NCBI RefSeq assembly: GCF_950295315.1
Contig: NC_080170.1
Coordinates: forward strand, 93,170,054 to 93,234,053
Direction of reading: 5' to 3'
Length of the DNA stretch: 64,000 bases
Source of the DNA: Erinaceus europaeus
Lineage: Eukaryota > Chordata > Mammalia > Eulipotyphla > Erinaceidae
A program made the translations under genes and the position numbers. Positions 1 to 10,961 of the stretch are shown in pieces. The notes beneath the pieces are model-generated. The model saw only the letters and a list, made by a program, of their open reading frames with translations. It was not told the DNA's origin and did no database searches. Each line of letters starts with the position of its first letter. Position 1 is the stretch's first letter.

Positions 1-108
1 CTCCTCCTCCTCCTCCTCCTCCTCCTCCTCCTCCTCCTCCTCCTCCTCTTCTTCTTCTTCTTCTTCTTCTTCTTCTTCTTCTTCTTCTTCTTCTTCTTCT
101 TCTTCTTC
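1..108. repeat. (CTC)n/(TTC)n microsatellite
   Basis: Pure CTC triplets to about position 47 switch to TTC triplets up to about 108. The tract lies inside antisense L1 ORF2 sequence. It is a simple repeat with no coding meaning. Confidence 0.97.
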
Positions 109-1061
109 GTCTGTAAGGTGTGCAATCAGGCTGTTTATTTGTGCTTTTTCTTGTTTCCTAATGTGTGCTTGTATGGCTATGAACTTCCTTCTCAGTACTG
201 CATTATCTGTGTCCCAAATATTTTGATAGTTTGTGTCTTCATTTTCATTGAACTCTCAAAACATTTTGATTTCTTCCTTGATTTCCCCTTTGACCCAGAG
301 GTTGTTAAGGAGTGTACTGTTGATCTTCCACATTTTGGGACTATTACTAATCTTTTGTTGATTGTTCAAAGTGTTAGTTGAATTCCACTGTGGTCTGAGA
401 AGATGCTTGGGATGATTCCAAAGCTCTTGAATTTGTTAATGCTGTCTTTGTGGCCTAACATATGGTCTAGTCTTGAGAACTTGAGTAAAATGTGTATTCC
501 AGTTTCTTGGGATGAATGACTCTGAAAATGTCCAATAGTTCTAGTTTAGCTATCTCCTCATTTAGCTCCCTTATGTCTTTATTGATTTTCTGCTTGGATG
601 ATCTGTCAAGTTGAGAGAGAGGGGTGTTGAAGTCCCCTAGTATGACTGTGTTGCTGTTAATATATTGCTGTAGCTCTTTTAGTAGATGTTTGGTGTATTT
701 AGATGGCTTCTCATTGGGTGCATAGATGTTAATAATTGTTAAATCCTCTTGATTGACTTATCCTCTGAGCATTAAGTAGTGTCTATCCCTATCTTTTTAA
801 ATTTTATTTATTTTAAAGTCTATCATGTCATATATAAGACTGGCTGTTCCTGCTCTTTTTTGTGGGCCATTAGCTTATATGACAGTTTCCCTTCCTTTCA
901 CTTTGAGTCTGTTTGTCTTGTTGAGTTAGGTGGGCTTCCTGTAGACAGCATATTGTTCGGTTGTGTTTTCTGATCCATCTTCCTACTCTGTGCCTTTTAA
1001 TAGGTGAATTAAGGCCATTGACATTTATTGATATCAAAGATTGAAGATATTTTAATGCCAT
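109..1061 (-). pseudogene. L1 ORF2 N-terminal part (endonuclease region), decayed
   Basis: The minus-strand translation of 1061-870 contains INVNGLNSPIKRHRVGRWI followed by CCLQEAHLT, the hallmark start of the L1 apurinic-type endonuclease. The family uses this domain to nick target DNA. The remaining ~750 bp down to the microsatellite continues ORF2, but with stops and frameshifts, so only fragments stay open. The reverse transcriptase domain would lie beyond the window edge. Confidence 0.85.
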
Positions 1062-1073
1062 TTTTGCAGATTT

Positions 1074-1508
1074 TTAGATTGTTCTGATATATGGCATTTT
1101 TATGGTGATCTGAGTGTTTATAGGAGAACTTTTAGAACTTCTTCCAGGGCAGGCTTGGTGATAGTTGATTCTTTCAATTGTTGCTTGTCTGAGAAAGTTT
1201 TTTATGCCTCCATCTAGTCTGAGTGAGTCTAGCAGGACACAGTAGTCTTGGTTGAAAGCTTTTCTCATTGAGCACCTGATAGACATCTTGCCGCTCTCAC
1301 CTGTAGTGTGTGTGTGGAGAAGACTGTTGTTAATCTTATGTGTTTTCCTCTGTAGGTGACTCTTTGTTTTTCTCTTGCAGCCTTCAGGAGCCTTTCTTTA
1401 TTCTTATTCCTTTCCATTTTAAATATAATGTGTCTTGGTGTCTTTAAGTCTAGGTAATTCTGTTGGGACCCTCTGGGCTTCTTGAACCTTTATGTCTTTG
1501 ATTATGTC
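1074..1508 (-). pseudogene. L1 ORF1 C-terminal domain remnant
   Basis: The minus strand encodes, across frames, peptides such as KAAREKQRVTYRGKHIRL and then FNQDYCVLLDSLRLDGGIK. These correspond to the nucleic-acid-binding C-terminal half of the L1 ORF1 protein. Frameshifts separate the blocks. The sequence ends where the solo LTR begins at 1515, and the coiled-coil half resumes beyond the LTR. Confidence 0.75.
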
Positions 1509-1514
1509 CTGAAG

Positions 1515-1812
1515 TGTGTCGAGAGTTATTATCCTATCCTGGAGTGCTATGGTTACTCCTCCCCCTTCCTATTCTCGAGAAAGCTACTCCTATAAAAGCC
1601 CTTCTTCTTCCATACCTCACTCTCTTGCCAGCGCTTCACTTCAGTGTTCAGACGCAGGAAAGGTTACTGCGTGAGGCGGCCATTTTTGCTACCTCCACGT
1701 GGCCCAACCTGTTTCTCTAGCACCCAACTCTGAGGTGCCAGCACAAATAAAGATTTGTGTTCCCTCTTTGCTCCGGACCTCCTTTCTCTCTTCTCCACGG
1801 CACACAACAACA
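1515..1812 (+). mobile_element. Solo LTR, class II-type, 298 bp
   Basis: The segment starts TGTGTCGAGAG and ends CAACAACA. It is flanked by the perfect 6-bp direct repeat CTGAAG at 1509-1514 and 1813-1818. It holds a TATA-like 'ctataaaagccc' near 1588 and a polyadenylation signal 'aataaag' near 1746, in promoter-then-signal order. Six-bp TSDs fit class II (beta-like) endogenous retroviruses. It interrupts antisense L1 ORF1, so it is younger than that L1. A related LTR end occurs at 63472-63544. Confidence 0.85.
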
Positions 1813-1818
1813 CTGAAG

Positions 1819-2260
1819 AATGCTTTCTTCCTCTCCCTCTCTTTCTTCCTCTGGTAAGCCAATAATGCACATATTATTTCTTTTGAAGTCATTCCATCGA
1901 TTTCTATTGTTGTTTTCAGTATCTCTTAATCTCTTTTTGAGATCTTTTACTTCTTTTTTAGTTGTCTCTAATTCGTCTTCGATCTTGCTAATTCTGTCTT
2001 CAGCCTCATTGATTCTATTCTCTCTCCCCTGTACTGTTTTTTGGAGTTCATCTATTTTGTTACCCTGTTTTCATATTATTTTAATTTGTTCAGCTAGTTG
2101 TGTTCTTAGCTCAGCTATTTCAGCTTTCAGCTCTCTAATAACCTTGAGATAATTAGTGTTTTCTTCCAGAGTCTCATTTTTTGTTTCTGCATTTCTGATG
2201 ACAATTCTTTCACACTCTTTGCTCACTCCTATGATTATTTCCTTAAGTAGTGATTGAATG
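1819..2260 (-). pseudogene. L1 ORF1 coiled-coil region remnant
   Basis: The minus strand reads as a Glu/Lys/Leu-rich coiled-coil segment (for example RELKAEIAELRTQLAEQIK), typical of the trimerisation domain of L1 ORF1p. It continues past the 2276-2609 insertion into about 2700. The forward-strand open frame here is an antisense shadow. Confidence 0.75.
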
Positions 2261-2275
2261 TTGACCTCATTATTA

Positions 2276-2609
2276 TTTTTTTAATTTTTTATTTATAAAA
2301 AGGAAACATTGACAAAACCATAGGATAAAAGTGGTACAACTTCACACAATTCCCACTACCAGACCTCCATATCCCATCCCCTCCCATGATAGCTTTCCTA
2401 TTCTTTAACCCTCTGGGAGTATGGACCCAAAGTCATTGTGGGATGCAGAAGGTGGAAGGTCTGGCTTTTATAATTGCTTCCCCACTGAACATGGGTGTTG
2501 ACAGGTCGATCCATACTCCCAGCCTCTCTCTCTCTTTCCCTAGAGGGGAAAGGCTCTGGGGAAGCAGAGCTCCAAGGAACATTGGTGGGATTGTCTGTCC
2601 AGGGAAGTC
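2276..2609 (-). mobile_element. 5'-truncated L1 3' end, antisense, with TSD
   Basis: On the minus strand this matches the L1 3' terminal segment also seen sense at 8300-8605, with 'ggtggtgggaattgtgtg' type sequence and an A-rich tail (T-rich on the plus strand at 2276-2300). It is flanked by TTGACCTCATTATT at 2261-2274 and 2610-2623, a clear target-site duplication. It is nested inside the antisense L1 ORF1. Confidence 0.85.
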
Positions 2610-2703
2610 TTGACCTCATTATTTTGTGCTTCAACCTTTGGGGGGGGGTAGCTGTACTCTTGTCCTGGTTCATTTCTCCAATATTTCTTCTTGTTGGATT
2701 AAC

Positions 2704-2709
<6 letters not shown>

Positions 2710-2751
<42 letters not shown>

Positions 2752-2790
2752 TTATATATATGTATATATACCACTATATACATATATATA
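2710..2790. repeat. (TA)n microsatellite
   Basis: An interrupted TA dinucleotide run within the antisense L1 5' region. The overlapping Ile/Tyr-rich open frames are artefacts of the repeat. Confidence 0.95.
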
Positions 2791-3053
2791 GTCCCTCTCT
2801 CAGTAATTTTCAAATTACTAATCACTCTTCCCTGGATTGACTTGTGTCTAAGTAAGGTAATTAAAGGGTTCCACAGTTGTGGAAATTGACAGTTGTTTCA
2901 GTATTATTTTAATCCCTGAGTTGGAGCACAGTGGCTTAAAAGCCTCTTTTATTCTTTTTCTTCCCTTTAGTCTATAAGAGCCTGAGGGCTTTTAAACTAT
3001 AAGTAGGCTTCTTAGCTTAATCACTGACTTCTGACCAAGAGATAAAGCAGGGT

Positions 3054-3125
3054 GGGGCAGAGATAATCCAGTGGTTATGCAAAAAGACTCTCACAGCCTC
3101 ACCACTAAGCCACTGAGGTATAGAT
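3054..3125 (+). mobile_element. SINE-D fragment
   Basis: It contains the SINE-D core 'ggttatgcaaaaagactctc' followed by a diverged tRNA-like stretch. It is truncated and nested in the antisense L1 leader. Confidence 0.6.
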
Positions 3126-3557
3126 CTTCTCCTAAGCTTCCTAGTTAGTTCTCTGTCCCCTGGTGTCAGTACAGGGCCTCCCCTCCCTACCTACCCCCTT
3201 CCCTGTCAGATTCTGAGGGCAGTAGCAGTGGAGACTCACAGTTGCATTTGGTGAATCTTAGGGGTGTTCTCTCCTCCCTATAGCCATCTTCTTTTTCGTG
3301 AAACAGACTGTTGGTGGTAAATTGGTAAACTGGTAAACTGCTGGACTTTTACCAGCTACTTAGTCTCTCCCTAGGCTCCTTTCTGTCCAGTAGCCACACG
3401 TATATGCACTCAACAGTGATTTGTTGGATTCCTGAAATCATTCTAGTCCTGCCTTATTTCAGTCCCAGGTGGTCTCCTTTGGTATTCCTAGTTGACCCTG
3501 GAGAGGAGAGGAAAGAAACACAGCTGCTGCTGCTACATAGCCCCGCCTCCCAATTCA

Positions 3558-5824
3558 GTTTATATATTTAATTGTACATGCTTTAGCCTCTTTTTTTTTT
3601 TTTAGCTCACATGCACATTCTGTATATGATTTAAACCCAAGTTTACCAACACTGCCTCCAGAGACTGAGTTAGATAGGTAGGTAGTATCTTAGTGGTATT
3701 TAATTAAGCTTAAAAAATCTTTTACATGTCATCAGCCTATATTTTCTGTGATCACAGCTTTCCATTATTTAATAACTATAGCTCTTCTCTAATTCTTAAC
3801 ATTGTGTACTATACATACAATATATATTTGGTATAGTATAATGTACTGGCTGATAGTATAAATTCTGTGCGTCAGGAGATAGCTTACCCAGTAGTATACA
3901 TGCACTGTTATGCATCAAGTCCTGGGTTTTAGTCCCAGCATCCTAACACCAGAGAGAATCTCCAATGATGAAGAAGCAATTCTTTCTTTGTGTCTCTCTC
4001 CTCTCTCTCTCTCCTCAGTTTATCTATCTTTATATTTCTATCTGAAATTAAAAAGAATGAAAAATGCCCCAGAAGCAGTAATGCCACACATGTACAAGGT
4101 ACTGAATCCATAAAAGGGAGAGAAAAATACATATTTATTATCACCTATATTACCATTGCTATGGCCAGGCTTTATAAGTTTTCCTTGATGATTCTTCTTT
4201 AATTATCCATCATTTTATATTTTTCAAGTAGCTGTATCTTTCTGAGTATTTGAAAAATGTGTTCATAATTAAAGAAATTCACTTTTATAAATATATAAAA
4301 ATCCATTTCTAAAATAGTGTTGCTGTTCAATTTTCCTTATCTTACATGCCAGCTGCATAATCTCCAGTAGAAATACCTCCTGAAGTTTGCTCATGCCGAA
4401 CTTAGCATTCTGCTCCTTTTCACTATTTTCCACTATAAAAGGCTAATTACTTCAGATACTTTAATTCAAAATCAAGTCTCAAATATCAGAGAGTATGTTT
4501 TTTTTTAAATAGTCACAAAGGATATTCAAGTAAGCTTATCCAAATTCCTTTGCTTCCAGATCAAACTCTTTCCAAATTAATGAGGCTTTTTAAACTCCAC
4601 TGTTATTCTCATTTGGACTCTGCTCAGGATAACTAGGTTTCTGGTCATTAAAAATGATATTCAGAAATACTCTGCTATGGCAGAGATCATTGTTACTTTA
4701 GCATAATGAAGTAGCCTATCCAGTTAGTCCAATGAGATCCACCTGTTTTTACATGCTGCTTTCCTTATTTAAGTTGTAAGATTTAAGTCTTAGTGTAGAG
4801 GTAACATTTTCAACTATTCACTTATGCAACATAATACATCACCTCAAAATTCAGTGGCTTATACTAAAGGCCATGACATTGTCTTGTTCCTGAAATGACT
4901 GAAATTACCTCGGTGGTTCTTCTGTTCCATATAATCTGTTTCAGTACCACATGTTTAAATATGATATTGACAGGGTCTGCAACTATCTGAGTCTCAGTTG
5001 CATTGGGAAATCTCAGATGACTCACTTTTAAGCAGGCAGTTGATACTGATTGTCAACTAGATTGAGTTGTATATTGACTTTTGGAGTTGTAAACTAGATC
5101 TCCTCCAAGTTTCACATTTATAGGGTGATGTCTGAGTTTTGAAGTAATAGCACAAAAGCAAGTACCCTAAGAATAAAGGAACAGAAGCCACTAGTCCTTT
5201 TAAAACACAGATTCAGAATTTCCAGAATATTTTATTGCTAAAAACAGGCACAGGAACAACCCAGGTTAAAAGAGGGACTTCATGTCATTACTTCTTCTTG
5301 TGAGGAATTGTTAGCCATGCAGACAGTGAAGTAATTGAAGGCAGCATCTGGAGACTGGTTAGCACAAATAGACAAAATTCTGCTTCCCTCACAGACTTCT
5401 GTCTATTAGTCAGCAACAAATGTAATAAGAATTTAGAAAGGAGTTCAGAATACAAAATAAGTCATAGATAATATTAAATCCTTCCAAAAATAGTAAGGAG
5501 AAATAAAATCTTGAAAACAAAGTTCTAACCCAGGGTCTGTAATTTATACATTAATGAAAGCTAGAAAAATTACTCTAACCTGATATGTCAGGTCATCCCA
5601 TTATAAGATAATGCTGAAGATATTAGGCAAGTATCAAAACCACCATGAAAAGAAAAATAGGTGATGTGCAATATTCACAGAGAAAGTCATTTATAAGAGT
5701 TAGAAAGACAAGCTCTGTGTCTCAATATAGTCATAGGATAGTTGCAGACTCCTCACCAAAATGAACTGAGGATTTTGGGTACAGGTATAAGTTAGACAGT
5801 AGGAAGAGCTAATGAGTTAGTATA
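3558..5824. other. AT-rich unique DNA, no gene seen
   Basis: About 2.3 kb with no open frame over 75 codons that looks coding. I see only one old SINE-like block (3868-4110) and scattered A/T runs. No splice-bounded conserved exon is recognisable by eye. Confidence 0.6.
3868..4110 (+). mobile_element. Old, diverged tRNA-derived SINE
   Basis: A diverged head ('ggagatagcttacccagtag'), a tRNA B-box-like 'gggttttagtcccag', a (TC)-rich body and a 'ctatctgaaattaaa' tail resemble degraded hedgehog-type SINEs. Divergence is high, so the family assignment is uncertain. Confidence 0.55.
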
Positions 5825-6087
5825 GTGTGGGGTGGGCAGTAGCTCACTGAGTTAAGCACATGCTCAAGGACCAAGTTCAAGTCCCAGCTCACCACCTGGA
5901 TGGGGGATGTTTCACAAGAGATGAACCAGGTCTGCAGGTTCTTTCTCTTTCCCTCTCTATCTCCCTTCCTCTCTCAAATTTTCTCTGTCCTATCAAATAA
6001 AAAATTAGAAAGAAAAAAGGTGGGGTGGATTGTATATTGGCACCAAGCCTCAACAATAACCCTAGTGGCAAAAAATAAAAATAAAGT
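5825..6087 (+). mobile_element. SINE-A-like copy (old)
   Basis: Head 'gggcagtagctcactgagtt', 'aaggaccaagttcaagtccc' B-box-like region, pyrimidine-rich body, 'ctgtcctatcaaataaa', then the 3' block 'ccaagcctcaacaataaccc'. It is several percent diverged from the younger copies. Confidence 0.85.
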
Positions 6088-6134
6088 TAGTATAGTCAGG
6101 TTTCACTAGTGCTTTATCTAGATTTGTTAAGTAA

Positions 6135-6763
6135 TGTAGGGAAATTGTGAGGATGTGGTAGAGCCTGGCAGGGCTTGACCTGAGGGGTGAGTCTGTCCTG
6201 TCAGTCTCTCTCTACCAAGAAGTTGAGCAAGAGGGACACAGGATCCTCAAAAGGTTGCCACATCTCTAAGACTCCCCACCTCACAGATGACCCAACATTT
6301 TTCTGCCTCCAGGAGCCTGGCATTCCTTAAAACACTAAGCCTGCACCACCCTGCATTCTTTGATACTATGGCCCGTCCTTTTATTATCTACATATCAATC
6401 TTCTGCTTCTTTCTAATTCGTCACAGGACATTATTAATCCTACTAGTTAAACCCCTAGCAACAGTTGCTAAGGAAGCCCCCTACCATTCCCAGCCCCTTC
6501 CACCTTTATCCTCCCCTTTCCTAACCATGTATGGTATTGTCAAGCCACTTCCGTTTCTGATTTGTCTCTTCCCTTGTCTGGACTAGGGAGGCAGGCAGGC
6601 AGAACAGGAGGCTGACTCAGCCATTGCGTTTTGCACCACATGGCTTAACCAGGTGTGCTACCACCAGACTCTGGGGTATTCGGATAAATAAAGATTTGAA
6701 TTGCCTTGCTGCCATGAGCTTGGTTCCTGGATCATCTCTCTCACATGCGTTGCTAGCCTGACA
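6135..6763 (+). mobile_element. Solo LTR, 629 bp, with perfect 6-bp TSD
   Basis: The LTR starts TGTAGGGAAATTG and ends GCCTGACA. It is flanked by AAGTAA at 6129-6134 and 6764-6769. A polyadenylation signal 'aataaag' lies near 6686, about 75 bp from the 3' end. No internal retroviral sequence remains, so it is a solo LTR left by LTR-LTR recombination. The 6-bp TSD suggests class II. A related LTR is on the minus strand at 47605-48242. The 99-codon open frame inside is not recognisably a protein. Confidence 0.85.
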
Positions 6764-6789
6764 AAGTAATAAGCAAGTCTAATTAAAAA

Positions 6790-7146
6790 ATGTTCCACTA
6801 CAGCAGCAACAAATGCTGGAGAGGCTGTGGGAACAGAGAAACACTTCTGCACTGCTGGTGGGAATATAAACTGGTCCAGCCTCTATGGAGAGCAGTCTGG
6901 AGAACTCTCACAAGTCTAGGCATGGACCTACCATATAACCCAGTAATTCCTCTCTTGGGAATATACCTCAAGGACTCCATAATGTCCAACCAAAAAGATA
7001 TTTGTACACCTATGTTCATAGTAGCACAATTCATAATAGCTAAAACCTGGAAGCAACCCAGGTGCCCAACAACAGATGAGTGGCTGAGAAAGCTGTGGTA
7101 TATATACACAGTGGAATACTATGCAGCTATGAACAATGAACAATGA
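6790..7146 (+). pseudogene. L1 ORF2 C-terminal fragment
   Basis: The translation contains [40 protein letters not shown] and AKTWKQPRCPTTDEW, the conserved Cys-rich C-terminal domain of L1 ORF2. About 118 residues are open. The upstream endonuclease and reverse transcriptase domains are missing through 5' truncation. Confidence 0.9.
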
Positions 7147-8612
7147 AGAACAATGAACCCACCTTCTCTGACCTATCTTGGACAGAGCTAGAAGGAATTA
7201 TGTTAAGTGAGCTAAGTCAGAAAGATATAGATGAGTTTGGGATGATACCACTCATCAACAGAAGTTGAGAAAAAAGAACAGAAAGGGAAACTAAAAGCAG
7301 AATTTGACTAAATCTGGAGTAGGGCACCAAAGTAAAAACCCTGGGGTGAGGGTGAGGATGGATATTCGGCTTCCCAGGGTGGTGGGGGAGGTGGGGGGTG
7401 GGATGGGACACAGTCTTTTGGTGGTGGGAATGGTGTTTATGTACACTCCTATTAATTTGTAGTCATATAAATCTCTAATTAATATGAGAGGGGAAAAAAT
7501 TGATTGTATGTCTCAAACTTTTTAAAACACAGACTGAGTCTTTTTAATACATAGGCTGAGTCTTTGATATGTTGACTCTCTCAAAAGCCTAGACCAGGGA
7601 GAACAGAAGCAACCAGTGGCACAGCTATATACAAATAATATCAAAGGATAAATTATGGTGATGTTGGGTATTATCCTAACAAAGGGATTTTTCAGAGTTA
7701 ACCCAATTACCAAACAATGTGATGATAACAATAACTATCTATTGTCTTCTTGAACCCTAAAACAGCAGGAACCTCACCTTTCCACTATAGAGCCTATATT
7801 TCCCCCAGTCCTGGAAACTTAGGGTGGGGCTCACTTTCCTGCATGCTTCTCTTAATTCATACCAAATAATATTGCATCCATTGATCCCAACCTAATCAAT
7901 GCAATGAGACCACCTCAGCATGCTTCACTTCAGACCGTGTCCAGAGACTTCAGGTGTGGAATGACAACCCTTCAGATTCATTAATCGGGTGAGACCTTTC
8001 CTTTCATAGTATTCTGTAATTCCATTCCAGGGGGTTCACTTCCTAACAAAGTCCCAAAACCTAGATATAGACCGGTCCCTTGAGATAGAGCATATGTTCA
8101 CACATATCTATAAACTAGGGCAAAATATATACCTGAAAGCAAAAGTACACACTAGTCTGCAGTGAGTACCCCCCAACACTTCATCTGCACTATTCCAGCC
8201 TTTAGGTCCAAGATTGTTCAACAATTTGTTTGGCTTTGTATGTTAACTCTCTTTTCAGCCACCAGGTTCCAGATGCCAGCATGATGCCAATCAGACTTCC
8301 CTGGACTGAAGACCTCACCAATGTGTCCTGGAGCTACACTTCCTCAGAGTCCCACCCTACTAGGGAAAGAGAGAGGCATGCTGGGAGTATGGATTGACCA
8401 GTCAACGCCCATGTTCAGCGGGGAAGCAATTACAGAAGTCAGACCTTCCATCTTCTGCATCCCATAATGACCTTGGGTCCATACTCCCAGAGGGATAAAG
8501 TCCAGGAAAGCTATTAGGGGAGGGGATGGGATACCGAGATCTGGTGGTGGGAATTGTGTGAAGTTGTACCCCTCTTGTCCTATGGTTTTGTTAATGTCTT
8601 CTTTTTTAAATT
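6790..8612 (+). mobile_element. L1 3' portion: ORF2 C-terminus plus long 3'UTR
   Basis: A sense, 5'-truncated L1. The ORF2 C-terminal end is followed by about 1.45 kb of 3'UTR and an A-rich end. The 3'UTR holds the segments that recur as separate fragments elsewhere in the window (antisense at 13145-13735 and 21985-22247; sense at 12300-12570, 46720-47275 and 61190-62635). The final ~100 bp carries the 'ctggtggtgggaattgtg' block and 'cctatggttttgttaatg'. Confidence 0.85.
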
Positions 8613-8624
8613 AATTAATTAATT

Positions 8625-8815
8625 AATTAAGGAAATGTCCCACTGTAATTTTTTACCAAAAACTCCTGTGGAAATTTTAAAAACTAAACCCACATTATGA
8701 TGTTACTCATTCTATCTGAAGCATATCATCTCTTGGGTCTTTCCAATTCACCCTTCAAGTCAGCACCACTATAAACCAGAGCTGAGCAGTGCTCTGTTAT
8801 AAATAAATATTTTTT
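8625..8815 (+). mobile_element. SINE-D 3' fragment and AT repeat
   Basis: A short (TTAA)n-like run at about 8612-8633 is followed by 'ataaaccagagctgagcagt', the SINE-D 3' end, at about 8765-8805. The SINE head is not recognisable. Confidence 0.55.
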
Positions 8816-9098
8816 AAAAAATAATTTCTTTATCAGGGGACTAATGGTTTATAGTCAACAGTAAAATACAATAGTTTGTCCATGCATAATATTGCCCAGT
8901 TTTCTACGTAACAATTTAATCCTCACTAGGTCCTCCTCTACCCATGTTCCAGGATCTGAACCCTCACCCCCACATCCCGGAGTCTTTCACTTTGGTGCAG
9001 TACACCAACTCCAGTCCAAGTTCTGCTTAATGTTTTCCCTTCTGATCTTGTTTTCAACTTCTGTCTATAAGTGAGATCATCCCATATTCATCCTTGTT
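8816..9098 (-). mobile_element. L1 3' end, antisense (second L1 tail type)
   Basis: The plus strand shows the complement of the second L1 tail type: 'gtaaaatacaatagtttgtc', then the 'ctttggtgcagtacaccaac' region, then 'gatcatcccatattcatcc'. The order matches the sense copies at 14945-15320 and 24765-25370. It is diverged. Confidence 0.75.
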
Positions 9099-9530
9099 TC
9101 TTTTTTTTAATTTTTTATTGGGTTGACAGTAAATACAATAGTTTGTACATGCATAACATTTCTCAGTTTTCCACATAACAATACAATCCCCACTAGGTTC
9201 TCTGTAATCCTTTTCCAGTACCTGTACTCTCCCTCCAAACTGCCCCAGATTCTATTATTTTGGTGTAATACACCAATTCCAGTTCAGGTTCTACTTGTCT
9301 TTTCTCTTCTGATCTTGTTTTTTCAACTTCTGTCTGAGCGTGAGGTCATCCCATATTCATCCTGTTTCTTATTTATCTCACCTAACATGATTCCTTCAAG
9401 CTCTATCCAAGATGGGGTGAACAAGATGAACACAGTATTTTGTGTATATATACCACAATTTGTGTATATATACCACAATTGTGTATATATACCACAATTT
9501 ACTTAGCCACTCATTTGTTGTTGGATACCT
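9099..9530 (-). mobile_element. L1 3' end with end of ORF2, antisense
   Basis: A second antisense copy of the same L1 tail type directly follows the previous one. Here it extends into the ORF2 C-terminus: 'cttagccactcatttgttg' is the complement of the TTDEW codons. A local triplication (9440-9498) lies at the end of ORF2. Confidence 0.8.
9440..9498. repeat. Three tandem ~20-bp units in L1
   Basis: The unit 'tgtgtatatataccacaatt' occurs three times head-to-tail, the third slightly shortened. It is a local amplification of the L1 segment that normally occurs once ('gtatatatacaca' in other copies). Confidence 0.85.
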
Positions 9531-9871
9531 GTGCTTACTTTGGGGAGGTGGGAGAGTAGGTATCCAGAACTTTGGTGGTGTGTGTGGTATGGAACTATAT
9601 GCTGTAACCTTACAATCTTGTAAAATACTATTAATCACAAATTATAAAGTTATCTTTAAAAAATATATATCTTGTTTTGTGCACCATGATGGGTTTTTCT
9701 TAACTTCTGCAAAACAACTTCTACAAACAGTTGAAGAGAGTTATTTTTCTTTGCCTAACCCAATTTAGCCATGTAAATTAATATGTTAGACAGCTGTACC
9801 CATTTGGGGACACGATATCAGTGGCATGAATAAATATGATCTGCCAATTTACATATAAAAACTACCAGTTC

Positions 9872-10156
9872 AGGAGGTCTGGTGGTGGTACACCCGATTA
9901 AACGCACATAGTACTAAGCACAAGGGCCCGCTCAAGGATCCAAGTTCTAGCCCCCAGCTCCCCACTTGCAGGGGTAGAGGTGTGTGTGGGGGGATCACCT
10001 CACAAGTGCTGAAGCAGGTCTGAAGGTGTCTATCTTCTCTCCCTATCTTCCCTCCCCTCTCATTTTCCTTCTGTCCTATCCAAAAAAATTTAAAAAATGG
10101 CCACATAGTACCAGCACCAATACCCAGCAATAACTATGAAGGAAAAAAAAAAAAAC
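9872..10156 (+). mobile_element. SINE-A-like copy with long A tail
   Basis: Head 'ggtctggtggtggtacaccc', tRNA-like region, pyrimidine body, 'gtcctatccaaaaaaa', the 3' block containing 'accagcaccaatacccagc', then 13 A residues. Confidence 0.85.
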
Positions 10157-10314
10157 CACTACAATTTGAGCATCCTAGGATGTAGTACAATGGCTTGTGT
10201 GTGTGAAGTCTTGACTTCTTGGGCTTCATTATCCTAGAGTGATATTCTGGCTCATATATACTGTCTCACATACAGCTTAATAAATGAATAAATGAGTATC
10301 ATATTTTATTTACT

Positions 10315-10650
10315 ATTTTTTTTCCTCCAGGGTTATTGCTTGGGCTTAGTGCTTGCACCATGAATCTACTGCTCCTGGAGGCTATTTTTTTTTCCCTGTT
10401 GTTGCCCTAGTTGTTTTATCATTGTTCTGGTTATCATTATTGTTGTTGTTGTTGTTGTTGGATAGGCCAGAGAAATTGAGGAGGGGAAGACAGAGAGGGG
10501 GAGGGAAAGATATATACCTGCAGATCTGCTTCACCACTTGTGAAGCAACCCCCCTGCAGGGGGATGAGGGGCTCAAACCGGGATCCTTGCGCCTGTCCTT
10601 GCAGTTTGCGCCATGTGCACTTAATCCGCTGCACCATCACCCGACCCCCA
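10315..10650 (-). mobile_element. SINE-A, antisense, near full length
   Basis: The plus strand shows the complement: 'cctccagggttattgcttgg', then (TTG)n, 'ggataggccagagaaattg', 'gcttcaccacttgtgaagc', and the tRNA-like head ending 'caccatcacccgaccccc'. The open frames over it are shadows. Confidence 0.9.
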
Positions 10651-10737
10651 TATTTACTATTTTTTATTGCTCTAGAAGCATGGGCCAAGGAACATTATGG
10701 GGTGCAGAAGGTGGAAGGTCCGGCTTCTATATTTTTA

Positions 10738-10961
10738 TTTTTAAAAAATATTTATGGGACCGAGATAGGAGGAGAGAGAAAGAACCAGACATCATTCTGG
10801 CACATGTGCTGCCGGGAATCAAACTCAGGACCTCATGCTTGAGAGTCCAAAGCTTTATCACTGCGACACCTCCTGGACCACACGAAATACAAACTTCTAA
10901 TGTGATGCAAGTATTTGTGGCAGAGGGTTACTGTTTCAATTAAATCTTGTATGGAATTAGT
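10738..10961 (-). mobile_element. SINE-B plus flanking DNA, duplicate of 11765-11985
   Basis: An antisense SINE-B (10738-10881) is followed by about 80 bp of non-SINE DNA ('aatgtgatgcaagtatttgt' and onward). This is repeated almost exactly after the SINE-B at 11753-11922. This copy lacks the left target-site duplication, so it looks like the derived copy. Confidence 0.85.

Larger units (their letters stand above)
109..3557 (-). mobile_element. L1 retrotransposon, antisense, 5' part (5'UTR, ORF1, start of ORF2)
   Basis: Read on the minus strand from about 3557 leftwards, this has an L1 5'UTR-like leader, an ORF1 region and the start of ORF2. The 5' edge is a GC-rich 'gggaggcggggc' block near 3540-3557. 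Coiled-coil-coding ORF1 sequence lies at about 2250-1820 and 2710-2610, and the ORF1 C-terminal domain (KAAREKQRVTYRGK) near 1390-1340. ORF2 continues to the window edge. Three insertions interrupt it: a solo LTR (1515-1812), an L1 3' end (2276-2609) and a SINE-D fragment near 3054-3125. The reading frames are broken, so it is inactive. The exact 5' boundary is inferred. Confidence 0.85.

Noticed and set aside
2495..2889. Ile/Tyr-rich overlapping frames near 2.7 kb
   Set aside because: Translations of the (TA)n microsatellite within antisense L1.
10353..10943. 196-codon open frame
   Set aside because: It spans an antisense SINE-A and a SINE-B; the peptide is a repeat translation.
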